DNA from: Bacilli bacterium
GTDB lineage: Bacteria; Bacillota_I; Bacilli_A; RF39; UBA660
NCBI GenBank assembly: GCA_017435485.1
Contig: JAFSEY010000004.1
Coordinates: 151,974-215,973, forward strand
Reading direction: 5' to 3'
DNA: 64,000 bases
Position numbers and translations under genes: made by a program. This document shows, one piece after another, positions 44,776-54,404 of this stretch (positions within the stretch are counted from its first letter, which is position 1; each line of letters begins with the position of its first letter). The notes beneath the pieces are model-generated. The model did not search any database. It was not told the origin of the DNA and saw nothing but the letters and a program-made list of their open reading frames with translations.

Positions 44776-47700
44776 ATGAATAATTTTGTAAAGAAAAAAT
44801 TAAGTAGTTATACAATAGAAGATATTAATTTTGCTAAAAGATGTTTATCTTTAGATGAACTTACATTATTAGAAGTAGAAGATTGTGAATCATTTATTTC
44901 CACTTCTTTAAATTTTATTTGTGATAAAATGATTGAATTTATAGAATTACGAAATTTTATATATACCAATAAAACTATTTATGATTATTTTAAAAACTTA
45001 TGTCCATTTAAAATTCGTTTTGATAATACTTTAAAAAAACTAAATGATGACGAAGCAAATCTAATAAAAGAATTATTTAATTCTAAATCAGTTAATGAGA
45101 CAAATTTAGAAATTATATTTAATAAAATTATACCTCAAATTAATTATGATTTAATTGTTAATTCAAGTCATACAGAACCCTATTTTGAAGCATATTTTAA
45201 AGGATATAATATTACCAATATAAAAGTTATATTAAGTAATTTAACCAATATAGAGCTAAATATTTTACATAAAGCATTTGGGAAAAATTTAGATCAAATG
45301 ATTGATTATAAAAATCTATCTGGTGATGAAAGAACTATTTTAAACAAAGATATTTTAACTAAAATAACCAGCTATCTCACTAGGGCACAATCATTTAAAT
45401 ATAAATTTGATTTGAAAAATATATTTGAAGAAAACAAAATAGATAATATAGATTCAATTATTAATAAACTAAGTGATGAAGAAAAACTTTTTATTTATCG
45501 AAGTTTTAATTGTGACTTACAGTCGTATGATAATGTATTAGAACTTAGTAAAAAAGATTATGATTATTTGACTTTAATAATTATTCCTTCAATTAACAAT
45601 GTTATAAATAATGAATTAACCAATAAAGTATATGTTAAATTTTTAAATTTCTTTAAAAATAATAATTTGGAAGAAATTCTTCCTAAATTATTAAAGTTGA
45701 AATCAAAAGACCTGAAATTTTTAGTTGAGTTATATGGTGACAATTTAGATAATACAATTTCTAGTTTATTAGATGAAAAAGTATTAAATCAATTAAATAA
45801 AATAATTAAGCAACTTAATAATGTTTCTGATGAAAATACCAATACTTTGCAAAAGTCGTGGGAAAATTTAGTCAAGGATCAAAGTAAAAATGTTTTAAAA
45901 CTTTCTTTTCATAAATTGGATGAAACCAATAAAAAAATAGTTTATAAAATTGTTGGTGAGGATTTAGAAAATTTAAGTAACCCTTTATTCGAAACGTTAA
46001 CAATTGAACAAATGTGGGATTTGAATAACAATATTTTTAAAAAATTAAAAGAAAATATTAGACTTTTTTCTAGTAATATAACTAATGAACAACAGAAAGA
46101 TGATTATAAATATTTTTTAGATAAAGTATTTATTAACTATAAGAAAGAAGATGTTTTGGCAGCTGTAGCTACTTTGAATACTACTTATATTGAATATTTA
46201 TTTTCTTTATATGGTAAAAATCTAAACCGTCCATTACTAGTATGGAGCAAAAAACAATTTAATGATGTTATCAACATCGTTATTCCACATCTAAAAAATT
46301 TATTAGAAGATGAAAATTTTAAAAAAGAATTAATTAATATGCAACATTTTGCTAAAATGTTTAATGAATCAAATAAAATCATCCGAAGAGCTCTAAGTAA
46401 ATTAGATGAGAAAGAGTTACAAACAATACAAATATTGTATGGTAAAAAAAGAACAGCTAGATTAAAGGTTAGTATACCTAATTATGATTATATAGTTTTT
46501 AGAAAATATACAATTAATAAAATAAAAAAACTATTTGTTGCAGTAAAAACTGTAAAAGCTAGTTATAAATATTTCTTTGAAATTTTTTCTGAATATTCTC
46601 GTGAAAAAGTATTAGAAGCATTTTCGCTGCTTCCAAAAAATCATCAAAAGACATTAAAAAAGATGTATGGTGACAATTTAGAAGAAAGACTAAATTTTAA
46701 AGGTATAACCAGCGGAGATTATAATAATTTTCGAGAAATTATTTTACCTAAAATAATTAAATTTTTAAATACTAATAAAATGGAATTTGGACCCAAAATG
46801 AAATATCGTTATTTCTTTGAAATCTTTGGAAATAACGAATATATTAATCAAAAAGTTATGCAAGTAATAACTGGTTTTCCTCCAAATTATAAAATTATTT
46901 TAGAAAAAGCTTATGGCGTGGATTATAGAGAAAAATTAAATACTAAAAATTTATTAGATGGTGAATATACTATTTTAAGATGTACTCTAATCCCAAAAAT
47001 TAGAACGTATTTAAAAAGTGGTAAAATTTCTTTTGGCAATGTGGGTAAGTATAATTATTTCTTTGAAATCTTTAATAAAGATAAAGAAACTGTTTTAAAA
47101 GAATTTAATTTACTGGAAACAAAATATCAGATAATTATAAAAAGAATTTATGGCGATGATTTAAGCGGGGCTCAATGTTTAGAAAAATTAAGTAATAATG
47201 AAAGACAAAATTTTTATCAAGTTATTATTCCAAAATTAGAAAAACAACTTAATAATGAAGAACAATTTGATATGCATAAAAATCAATACTTTTTTAATAT
47301 ATATGCTAATACTTATGAAGGGACAAGAAAAATTTTAAAAGCATTTTCTTGTCTACCTAACAAACATCAAAATATATTAAGAAAAATATATGGTGAAGAT
47401 TTAAAAGGAAAAATGGATTTATCTAAAGTAAAGAATTCTGAATATTATATTTTTACAAAAACAATTTTATCTAGAATTGATGATTTATATTATGATAGAA
47501 AAATAAAATATGCTAATCAATATAGTTATTCAGTGATGTTAAAATTATTTAATAAAGATGAACAAATGAAAAATAAAGCATTAGAGTTGATAAATACTTT
47601 ATCTAAAGAAGATCAATTATTATTACAAAAGGTATTTGGAATTAATTATGATTGCATAAATATAGTATCATTAAGTATGGACGAGATTAACTTATTAAAA

Positions 47701-49482
47701 GGAAAATTAATTCCTGATTTGAAAGAAAATTTGTCTGAGAAAAAAGATAGAGATATTATTTCTAAATACGAAGATTTTTTTGCTATTTTTGGTGAAAATG
47801 AAGATATTAAACAAAAAGTTTTAAAAGGAATAGATGTTTTACCAGAAAAATATAAAATAGTTTTATATAATATTTATGGAAAAAATCTAAATCAATATAG
47901 AGAAATGTCGCCTAATGAATATGGTTTTTTGGTTAAACAAATAATTCCTAAAATAAAATTGTTTATAGAATATGATAATGTTAATTTTGGCTTACATCAT
48001 AAATACGAATATTTATTAGATTACTTTGAATCTGAAGGAATATCAAAAGATGTTATAAAAGAAAAAGTAAAATATCTTTCTTTAAAATATCAAAATATTT
48101 TATTTAAATTGTATGGTCCAAATTTAGATGAGAAAATGAACAGAAAAAACATTTCAAATAAAGAATATAGTAGATTTTCTAATAATATAATAAAAGAATT
48201 ATTATACATGGCTCAAAATAATACCAATAATGAAAAAGAAACAAAATTTTCTGATTTATATAAAGTTTTAAATATTACTTTTGATGATAAACAAATATTA
48301 TTAGATGCAATAAATAAACTTCCTAAAAAATACCAGGAAATAATAATATCTTTATATGGGAAAGAATTAAATGATTATAAAGGTCGATCTGGAGTAACTA
48401 AAAATGAATATGTAATATTTATCAAGAATATTTATCCGAAATTAAAAGGAATTATTGCTGGGGATGAAGTTTGTTTTGGACAAACCTCTGCTTATCGAAA
48501 TTTCTTTGCACTTTTTCAAGAAATTACTAAAGATAAAGGATTAATATTAGAAAAAGTAAAATTGCTCCCAAATGAATATAAAGATATTTTAGAAAAATTA
48601 TATGGAAATACTTTAAATAATTATAATGGTGCCAAGGAGGTTCTACCTAAGGAATGGAAAATTTTTGTTAATAAAATTGTTCCGGGGATAAAAGCGTTAT
48701 TAAATAATGAAGATGTACAATTTGAAAAGCAATCTAAATATCATAATCTCTTTAAATTATTTGGTGATGATGAAAAAATCGTAATACAAGTAAAAGAGAA
48801 GGTTAATCTTTTACCGGAAAAATATCAACAAATATTAATTAAATTATATGGTGAAAATTTAGATGATTATCAAGGTTATTTAGCTATTTCTCATTCGGAT
48901 TTTAATATATTTAGTTCTGTCATTATTCCAAAAATTCGTTTGCTATTAGATGGTCAAGAACTTGATTTTGATCGCGTTGTTAGTAGAGGTAAATACGCTG
49001 ATTTGTTTGCACTTTTTGAAGAAGATCAAAATATTGTTAAAAAGGCGATTGAAAAATTATCAGATAGGCAACAAGAAATGTTAAAAAAATTATATGGTAA
49101 TGATTATAGCGATAAATTAATAGTTAAGGACAATAATAAGTTAGAATATAATAATTTTATAAGAACTATATTACCAAAGTTAAAAATGATAGTTCAAATA
49201 GTAAATCAAATTGAAATGGTTTTTTCTAAAATTGAATCTCATGAATTATATATAAAGTTAAATAATATATTATTAACTAGAGATGTACAAATATGGTTTT
49301 TAATTTCCAATAATATACAAGTTAATGATATAACAATCTATTATGGTGTTAATAAAGGAGATATAATTAATTCGTTAAAAAATTCTTTTAATGTTTTAAA
49401 TAATATTTTAAATGAAAATAAAATTTTTTCAGAAGAAGAAAAATTGCAATTATTATTAATTAAAGAAAAGGCTCTTATATAA
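44776..49482 (+). CDS. Second giant YG-module repeat protein, 1,568 residues
   Basis: A paralogue of the preceding giant. The N-terminal domain aligns without large gaps (LSLDELTLLEVEDCESFIST versus LDLDELTLIELPNYENSITD). The first five or six modules correspond one to one, for example LNRPLLVWSKKQFNDVINIV with LNRPLLTLDKNKFNDLIYDI. After that the two arrays diverge; about 17 modules are counted here. The modules read YKYFFEIFSEYSREKVLEAF, LPKNHQKTLKKMYGDNLEER, ILPKIIKFL. The C-terminal domain (IKLNNILLTRDVQIWFLISN, IYYGVNKGDIINSLKNSF) again looks HTH-like. No signal peptide or membrane helix is present. It probably has its own promoter and shares a bidirectional terminator with the gene downstream. 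Function is unknown. Confidence 0.7.
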   Translation: MNNFVKKKLSSYTIEDINFAKRCLSLDELTLLEVEDCESFISTSLNFICDKMIEFIELRNFIYTNKTIYDYFKNLCPFKIRFDNTLKKLNDDEANLIKELFNSKSVNETNLEIIFNKIIPQINYDLIVNSSHTEPYFEAYFKGYNITNIKVILSNLTNIELNILHKAFGKNLDQMIDYKNLSGDERTILNKDILTKITSYLTRAQSFKYKFDLKNIFEENKIDNIDSIINKLSDEEKLFIYRSFNCDLQSYDNVLELSKKDYDYLTLIIIPSINNVINNELTNKVYVKFLNFFKNNNLEEILPKLLKLKSKDLKFLVELYGDNLDNTISSLLDEKVLNQLNKIIKQLNNVSDENTNTLQKSWENLVKDQSKNVLKLSFHKLDETNKKIVYKIVGEDLENLSNPLFETLTIEQMWDLNNNIFKKLKENIRLFSSNITNEQQKDDYKYFLDKVFINYKKEDVLAAVATLNTTYIEYLFSLYGKNLNRPLLVWSKKQFNDVINIVIPHLKNLLEDENFKKELINMQHFAKMFNESNKIIRRALSKLDEKELQTIQILYGKKRTARLKVSIPNYDYIVFRKYTINKIKKLFVAVKTVKASYKYFFEIFSEYSREKVLEAFSLLPKNHQKTLKKMYGDNLEERLNFKGITSGDYNNFREIILPKIIKFLNTNKMEFGPKMKYRYFFEIFGNNEYINQKVMQVITGFPPNYKIILEKAYGVDYREKLNTKNLLDGEYTILRCTLIPKIRTYLKSGKISFGNVGKYNYFFEIFNKDKETVLKEFNLLETKYQIIIKRIYGDDLSGAQCLEKLSNNERQNFYQVIIPKLEKQLNNEEQFDMHKNQYFFNIYANTYEGTRKILKAFSCLPNKHQNILRKIYGEDLKGKMDLSKVKNSEYYIFTKTILSRIDDLYYDRKIKYANQYSYSVMLKLFNKDEQMKNKALELINTLSKEDQLLLQKVFGINYDCINIVSLSMDEINLLKGKLIPDLKENLSEKKDRDIISKYEDFFAIFGENEDIKQKVLKGIDVLPEKYKIVLYNIYGKNLNQYREMSPNEYGFLVKQIIPKIKLFIEYDNVNFGLHHKYEYLLDYFESEGISKDVIKEKVKYLSLKYQNILFKLYGPNLDEKMNRKNISNKEYSRFSNNIIKELLYMAQNNTNNEKETKFSDLYKVLNITFDDKQILLDAINKLPKKYQEIIISLYGKELNDYKGRSGVTKNEYVIFIKNIYPKLKGIIAGDEVCFGQTSAYRNFFALFQEITKDKGLILEKVKLLPNEYKDILEKLYGNTLNNYNGAKEVLPKEWKIFVNKIVPGIKALLNNEDVQFEKQSKYHNLFKLFGDDEKIVIQVKEKVNLLPEKYQQILIKLYGENLDDYQGYLAISHSDFNIFSSVIIPKIRLLLDGQELDFDRVVSRGKYADLFALFEEDQNIVKKAIEKLSDRQQEMLKKLYGNDYSDKLIVKDNNKLEYNNFIRTILPKLKMIVQIVNQIEMVFSKIESHELYIKLNNILLTRDVQIWFLISNNIQVNDITIYYGVNKGDIINSLKNSFNVLNNILNENKIFSEEEKLQLLLIKEKALI
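46558..49205 (+). repeat. Array of YG modules in the second giant gene
   Basis: About 11 modules follow one another, with cores YGDNLEER, YGVDYREK, YGDDLSGA, YGEDLKGK, YGKNLNQY, YGPNLDEK, YGKELNDY, YGNTLNNY, YGENLDDY and YGNDYSDK; one (near 47640) has FGINYD. They are more diverged from each other than those of the first giant, and no long exact DNA repeat was seen. Confidence 0.8.
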
Positions 49483-49495
49483 TAAGAGCTTTTTA
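49466..49495. terminator. Bidirectional terminator between convergent genes
   Basis: AAAAGGCTCTTAT (49466-49478) pairs with ATAAGAGCTTTTT (49482-49494) around a 3-base loop, with A and T runs at the two ends. It overlaps the stop codon of the second giant gene and the end of the minus-strand gene. Confidence 0.85.
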
Positions 49496-50107
49496 GTATT
49501 GGTTAATTTTCCATACATCATTAGTTTTTTCAAATATAAGATAATTATTATTAATAGAAATTAAATAATAATTATTTTCATGTGCTAATGAATTAATTGT
49601 AATATCATTTTCTAATTGAAATACTGAATTATTAAAAATATTTCGAGGTCCGTAATTTTCTTGTGTTTCCTTAATTATACAATTAACAAATTCATTGTTA
49701 ATTGTATAATTGGTTAAAATATTATTAATAATGGTATCAGAAAAATATTTTGCTAATAAATCTTTTTGGATTTTTTGACAAGATAATTTTAATTCTTCTA
49801 CATTAACATCTATATAAGGACTTAATAAATATTCACTATTTATTAAGTCTTTAGCTTTTTCAAAAGTTTTTTTGACTTTTTCAAATTCTTTTTGTTGTAT
49901 TTTACTGGAATTGTTTTTTTCCTCCAATAATTTATTAGTACAATCTATTTTAAGAGGATTATTTTTTTTATAATTAAACCAATCATATGTTGGACCAAAA
50001 TATTTATCATACGCAATATAAATAGCTAAACTAAGTAAAAACAAACTTAATATAACAATTATTATATTATGACTAAATGTGATTGGTTTTTTTTTCATTT
50101 TTTTCAT
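49493..50107 (-). CDS. Single-span membrane protein of unknown function
   Basis: The 204-residue protein starts MKKMKKKPITFSHN, then one transmembrane helix (IIIVILSLFLLSLAIYIAYD, about 15-34). The remainder lies outside the cytoplasm by the positive-inside rule. A helical, lysine- and glutamate-rich part with two cysteines (DCTNKLLEE; KLSCQKIQ) is followed by a beta-rich end (NNYYLISINNNYLIFEKTND). I do not recognise a family. It is the only minus-strand gene inside the giant-protein cluster and may be unrelated to it. Confidence 0.7.
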   Translation of the reverse strand: MKKMKKKPITFSHNIIIVILSLFLLSLAIYIAYDKYFGPTYDWFNYKKNNPLKIDCTNKLLEEKNNSSKIQQKEFEKVKKTFEKAKDLINSEYLLSPYIDVNVEELKLSCQKIQKDLLAKYFSDTIINNILTNYTINNEFVNCIIKETQENYGPRNIFNNSVFQLENDITINSLAHENNYYLISINNNYLIFEKTNDVWKINQY

Positions 50108-50168
50108 CTATGATCACCATACTTATTATAACTATTATTTGCTCAATAAGCTATTAATTTTTACATAA

Positions 50169-50197
50169 TTTACAAAAAAGAAAAATTACTATATAAT
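50169..50197 (+). promoter_or_regulatory. Strong promoter of the four-gene downstream operon
   Basis: TTTACA (50169-50174), a 17-base spacer and TATAAT (50192-50197) lie 20 bases before the ATG at 50218. GTAGGTGAG is the ribosome site. Confidence 0.8.
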
Positions 50198-50217
50198 TAA
50201 AATAGTAGGTGAGTGTA

Positions 50218-50646
50218 ATGGTGGACATAAATAAGTTAATGTTAGAAAACTTAAATGGTAATTCAATCAGTAATATTGTAAATAAAATTAATTATATTTC
50301 AAATTCCGCCAAAAAGTTTTCAAAGGAGGAATTGACTTTATTAGAACAAGGAAATTATACATTGGGAACTAATATCTTAAGCGATTTAGATAAAGTTAAT
50401 TATGAGATTAAAAATTCTTATAAATTTCTAGAAGATAATGAATTAGACTTAAGCTTGATAAAATTTGTAAAATCTTGCTTAAATGAAGTGAAATTATTAG
50501 TTGAAAAAGAACAACTGAGTCAAGCTAAGCAATTAATTACACTTGTACAAGTGACGTTGGGTATTTTACCTGGTTTTTTTATAGCCTTAGTGGATTTGAA
50601 TCAAAAAATGGAAGAAAAAAAATTATTAAAAAAGGAAACTAGGTGA
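50218..50646 (+). CDS. Small protein of unknown function, cluster member
   Basis: A 142-residue, mostly helical protein with a hydrophobic stretch near its C-terminus (LVQVTLGILPGFFIALVDLN) that may be a membrane segment. The opening DINKLMLENLNGNSISNIVN loosely resembles the openings of the two giants (NKIVVEKLKGHSQTEID), and EELTLLEQGNYTLGTNILSD resembles their DELTLIEL block. That suggests it carries a shortened copy of the giant N-terminal domain. The upstream in-frame GTG at 50209 is rejected because it lies in the ribosome site. It starts an operon of four. Confidence 0.65.
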   Translation: MVDINKLMLENLNGNSISNIVNKINYISNSAKKFSKEELTLLEQGNYTLGTNILSDLDKVNYEIKNSYKFLEDNELDLSLIKFVKSCLNEVKLLVEKEQLSQAKQLITLVQVTLGILPGFFIALVDLNQKMEEKKLLKKETR

Positions 50647-50650
50647 TATT

Positions 50651-52579
50651 ATGAGTAATTTAAAGGATTTTTTCAAATTACTTGAAGAATTAAAGAAGAA
50701 TACTCAAAAAGAAATAATTGATATAGATAATAAAATAAAGAAATTAAATACAGATATTTCTGAACTAGAAAAAAGTTTGGAAGATCATAATAAATTTATA
50801 AGAAAACAAAGAGCAGTAGTCTATGATTATGAAATTAAAAATTATGATATGGATTATATTGAACATAGTATTAGAAGTATAGCTGGATTTAATTATGAAA
50901 TAGCTGCTTATCGTCCTTTAAATGCTGAATTGAATGCAATTTTAAAAAAATATAAAAGTAAAAAAAGAGGTTTAAACTCTATGCTAAAAGATATTTTTAA
51001 ATTATGTGAATGTTTTAATGAAACGGCTTTTTTAGTTAAGCCTTTTGATAATAGTTCGTTTAAGATAATTCAAAATATTATATCCCAAATGGATACTAAA
51101 ATAGCAGCCAATACATTAAAGTTTTTAAATATTTACAATACTAAATTAATTGCTAAATCAAATAGAAGGGAAATTGAAGAACGTAAAAAAGAAAATTTAG
51201 GGAAAATCGTTGGAGCTAGTAGAAGTGTACAAGAAAATGTAGTTGTACCTTTAGTTAAAGAAGATAAAGTAAATATAATTAATAGTGAAATAGTTCTTAA
51301 TGCTCAAGATATAATTACTAACAATCAAGAAATGATTAAAATAATTACAGAAGAAGAAAAGGAATGTTATCAATTAATTATTGAAACGAAAGAATATATA
51401 TTTAATTTAGCTATTACGAGTATGTCAAATCTAAAAGTGGCTATATTAGTTTTAACTTATTTAGTTAATGAGGCGTTATTAAGTGGTTTAACTAATAATT
51501 TAGAACAAAATATTAATGATGTTATAAATTCATATAATGAATTAAAAGAATTAGCGAAAAAAGAAGAAGAGGAAAGAAAATTAAAATTAGAAGAAGATAA
51601 AAAACGTAAATTAACAGAAGACGAAGAGTTAAATAAAGAAAAGATAATTATAGAACAAATGATAGAAGAAGAAAAAGAATTTTTAGATTCTTTAGCTAAA
51701 TATGAACAAGCATTTGCTGAAAATAATAAATTATTTGATGTAGATGATTGGAATTATATAGAAGCTTTAAATGCGATGAATGCTTCATTTTATCTAGAAT
51801 CAGAAAACAATGAAAGTTATCAGCAATGCCTAACTTTATTAAGCGCAAGTAATAATTTGACTGTGTTTAATTATCTTAGCTTTAATAAACTTAGTCAAAT
51901 TTTGAAATTAAAAGATAGTATAAAATTAATAACTCAAAGTAGTAATTTGTCTTTGGTTATTTCAACTTTAAAAACATTAGTTGATGATTATGAACAATTT
52001 TTAAAAAAGGAAAAAAATTATAAGATAAATGAAAAAAATATTGAAAAGCATAATAATTTAGTTGTTTTTTGTATGGACGATAAAAATACTTTGATAGAAG
52101 ATTTTTTATACAATGATAAAGCTTCGGCAAAAAACATTTCTACAAGTCACATTAATGGAATTGCTTATATGATAAAGGTTTTAAAGGATAATACTTTAGA
52201 TTTTATTAGAAAAAACTCTACCAAAGCTAAAGGTGATAATTTAGAAAATAACGAAATGAGAATTTATACTTCTGGAAATATAAGAGTAGCCTTTAAAATA
52301 ACTAATAAACAATATGAAGGAAAAATGGTTCCAATAATTTTAATAGTATCTGTTGGAATAAAACTTGGTGATGATAAAAACTTTTTTGATTATATAGATA
52401 ATTTAAATATAAAAGATAAAATTGATAGTTTTGAAAATACTTTATTAAATACAATGTTTGATGGAAGAAAATTAGAAGATATTAAGCAAATTCTTACTAT
52501 GCAAGAAAATAATTTAATAAACAATTTAAAAAAATATGTAGATAATGGCCACAAAATACCAAATAATTTAACTGTATGA
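50651..52579 (+). CDS. Coiled-coil protein with a possible RelE-like C-terminal region
   Basis: The 642-residue protein starts with a long coiled coil (LLEELKKNTQKEIIDIDNKI onward, about 1-70). A second, highly charged one at about 310-345 contains KKEEEERKLKLEEDKKRK. Between and after are helical parts. Residues about 530-590 (MRIYTSGNIRVAFKITNKQY, then IILIVSVGIKLGDDKN) have the strand pattern R-I-Y...I-R-V-A-F-K-I...I-L-I-V-S-V-G-I-K, faintly like RelE/HigB folds; this is a weak resemblance. There is no signal peptide. It lies 4 bases after the preceding stop, with AGGTGAT as ribosome site. Function unknown. Confidence 0.6.
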   Translation: MSNLKDFFKLLEELKKNTQKEIIDIDNKIKKLNTDISELEKSLEDHNKFIRKQRAVVYDYEIKNYDMDYIEHSIRSIAGFNYEIAAYRPLNAELNAILKKYKSKKRGLNSMLKDIFKLCECFNETAFLVKPFDNSSFKIIQNIISQMDTKIAANTLKFLNIYNTKLIAKSNRREIEERKKENLGKIVGASRSVQENVVVPLVKEDKVNIINSEIVLNAQDIITNNQEMIKIITEEEKECYQLIIETKEYIFNLAITSMSNLKVAILVLTYLVNEALLSGLTNNLEQNINDVINSYNELKELAKKEEEERKLKLEEDKKRKLTEDEELNKEKIIIEQMIEEEKEFLDSLAKYEQAFAENNKLFDVDDWNYIEALNAMNASFYLESENNESYQQCLTLLSASNNLTVFNYLSFNKLSQILKLKDSIKLITQSSNLSLVISTLKTLVDDYEQFLKKEKNYKINEKNIEKHNNLVVFCMDDKNTLIEDFLYNDKASAKNISTSHINGIAYMIKVLKDNTLDFIRKNSTKAKGDNLENNEMRIYTSGNIRVAFKITNKQYEGKMVPIILIVSVGIKLGDDKNFFDYIDNLNIKDKIDSFENTLLNTMFDGRKLEDIKQILTMQENNLINNLKKYVDNGHKIPNNLTV

Positions 52580-52592
52580 TGGAGGTGATAAG

Positions 52593-54401
52593 ATGTCAGA
52601 ATTAATTAGTGAACTAATTAATAGTTTTAACACTATATTAAATGAACAATTTAGTGAAATAGAAGAAAATAAATTAACTGTAGAGCAAGTAAAAGGATAT
52701 ATTAAATTAATAGAGTCCGATATTTATAATATAAAAGATATTGATAGATATTTAAATGGCGTGGAAATAAGCGAAGAAAAATTTAGTTTAATTAATCAGT
52801 TTAAAACTACTATGGTTTTTAATGAAACTTACAATGTTCTAACTGGAGAAGAACTAAGTAAATATCGAAAAACTTCTATATATGATTATATAAAATCAGC
52901 ATTAAATAGAAAAATCAACTTGTTATTATTAGAAAAAAAAGAAAATGAAATAAGATTGAAAAATAAACGTATTTGTTTAAAGCTAATTAAATTTTTACAA
53001 AAACTAGATGGAAATAAGATTATTGGAGAAAATCAACTTTATAAATTATATAATTTTTTATATTCGCTTAACTTGCCTGAAGAACAATTATTATCTTTAA
53101 ATATGATGTTATTACAATATAACTTATATGCAGATTCTAAATTAGAGTTAAATAGCAAAGAAGAAATAGTGGAAAATTTAAGCGATATTAATTTAACAAG
53201 AGAAGAAGCAATTGAGATATTTAATGAATATGGTTATGATTTTAATTTAGTAGACTCAAAACATCAAGATGATTTGCTTGCTATGGGAACCGCTGATGGT
53301 ATTAATTCTATGTTTTTATATTTTAAAGATATTTTAAGCACGCATCGTGTTTATTTTGATGAAAGAAATAATACATTAGTTGATCTGCTTTTTAGAAGTA
53401 AACCAGAAAATTTTGATGAAATTTTAGATTTATGTAAGGGAGCAATGAGTTTAGAAAAATTATTAACTTGTATGCCGAGTATTTTTATAAATAAGGGAAG
53501 TATTATTACAACTCAAACAAAGAATAATAAGAAAACATCAAAAGTATCAGAACATAATGATAAATCTCCTTCTGGAAGCTATGAAGACTTTGTTATGAAT
53601 TTAGCTTTATTTAAAGAGTTAGGTTATGATATAAAAGAAATCATCATAAAAAATGCAGACATTTTAACTATTCCTCACGAAAGAATTAAACGTAATGTTG
53701 AACAATTTAGGTTACTTGGAATAGATTTAAGAACTAATGCGAAAGAAAACTTTAAATTGTCGGCATTAAAATCAAATTCTATTTTGTTAACATTAGATAA
53801 ATTTATTGAATTAGGTGAACTAGAATATATAATGGCTAATCTTTCTAGATTCAATTTAGAACCGGATTCAGTAGTATTCTATCGTTTATTTCATATAAAA
53901 AACTATAATAGAAGAAGTGATAATCAAATTGAAATATATCATGGAAAAGGTAAATTAATGTATAAAGGGTATATTTCTAATCCTTCTAATAATGAACTAG
54001 GAATAAGTGAAGTTAATAAATATAAAGGAATTGTGTCTAATTCAGATGTAAGTAGATATAAAGTTTTTAATAGTATTATTGAGCAAAGATTACAAGACAT
54101 TATAGATGAAGCATATTCTTATAAGGTGGTTAATATTGACCATACTATATTTGAAAATGATGCAGTTAAAGCTATTGAAGGATACAAAGTTAATGATTTT
54201 ACTTATAACATTGGAGGAATTTTAATTTCTCGGCATAAATTTTTACGTAATTATATGGCTATTGCAAATATTAGAAAAGATTTGGATATAAATGATATCG
54301 TTAAATATTGCTTAATTAAAGATAGTATTTTAACAGATAATGATATAAAAAAATTAGAGATGGCTATAATAGCATTAAATTTATCAGGGTTAAAGAGGTA
54401 A
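52593..54401 (+). CDS. Helical-repeat protein with mTERF-like motifs
   Basis: The 602-residue protein has an N-terminal helical, partly coiled-coil half. From about 200 on there are units resembling mTERF repeats: REEAIEIFNEYGYDFNLVDS, ALFKELGYDIKEIIIKNADI, then IPHERIKRNVEQFRLLGIDL and LDKFIELGELEYIMANLSRF. The L-x-x-L-G-Y/I-D ... I-I-x-K-x-x-x-I-L spacing is that of mTERF-type alpha-solenoids, which bind nucleic acid in organelles. The C-terminus returns to unassigned sequence (HGKGKLMYKGYISNPSNN). It is preceded by GGAGGTGAT. With sigma-like neighbours, a nucleic-acid role is attractive but unproved. Confidence 0.55.
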   Translation: MSELISELINSFNTILNEQFSEIEENKLTVEQVKGYIKLIESDIYNIKDIDRYLNGVEISEEKFSLINQFKTTMVFNETYNVLTGEELSKYRKTSIYDYIKSALNRKINLLLLEKKENEIRLKNKRICLKLIKFLQKLDGNKIIGENQLYKLYNFLYSLNLPEEQLLSLNMMLLQYNLYADSKLELNSKEEIVENLSDINLTREEAIEIFNEYGYDFNLVDSKHQDDLLAMGTADGINSMFLYFKDILSTHRVYFDERNNTLVDLLFRSKPENFDEILDLCKGAMSLEKLLTCMPSIFINKGSIITTQTKNNKKTSKVSEHNDKSPSGSYEDFVMNLALFKELGYDIKEIIIKNADILTIPHERIKRNVEQFRLLGIDLRTNAKENFKLSALKSNSILLTLDKFIELGELEYIMANLSRFNLEPDSVVFYRLFHIKNYNRRSDNQIEIYHGKGKLMYKGYISNPSNNELGISEVNKYKGIVSNSDVSRYKVFNSIIEQRLQDIIDEAYSYKVVNIDHTIFENDAVKAIEGYKVNDFTYNIGGILISRHKFLRNYMAIANIRKDLDINDIVKYCLIKDSILTDNDIKKLEMAIIALNLSGLKR

Positions 54402-54404
54402 TAT

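Noticed and set aside
39101..49482. Giant repeat proteins as cell-surface adhesins
   Set aside because: Long tandem-repeat proteins are often adhesins, but both lack a signal peptide, membrane helix and LPXTG signal, are rich in charged helices, and are embedded among sigma-related genes.
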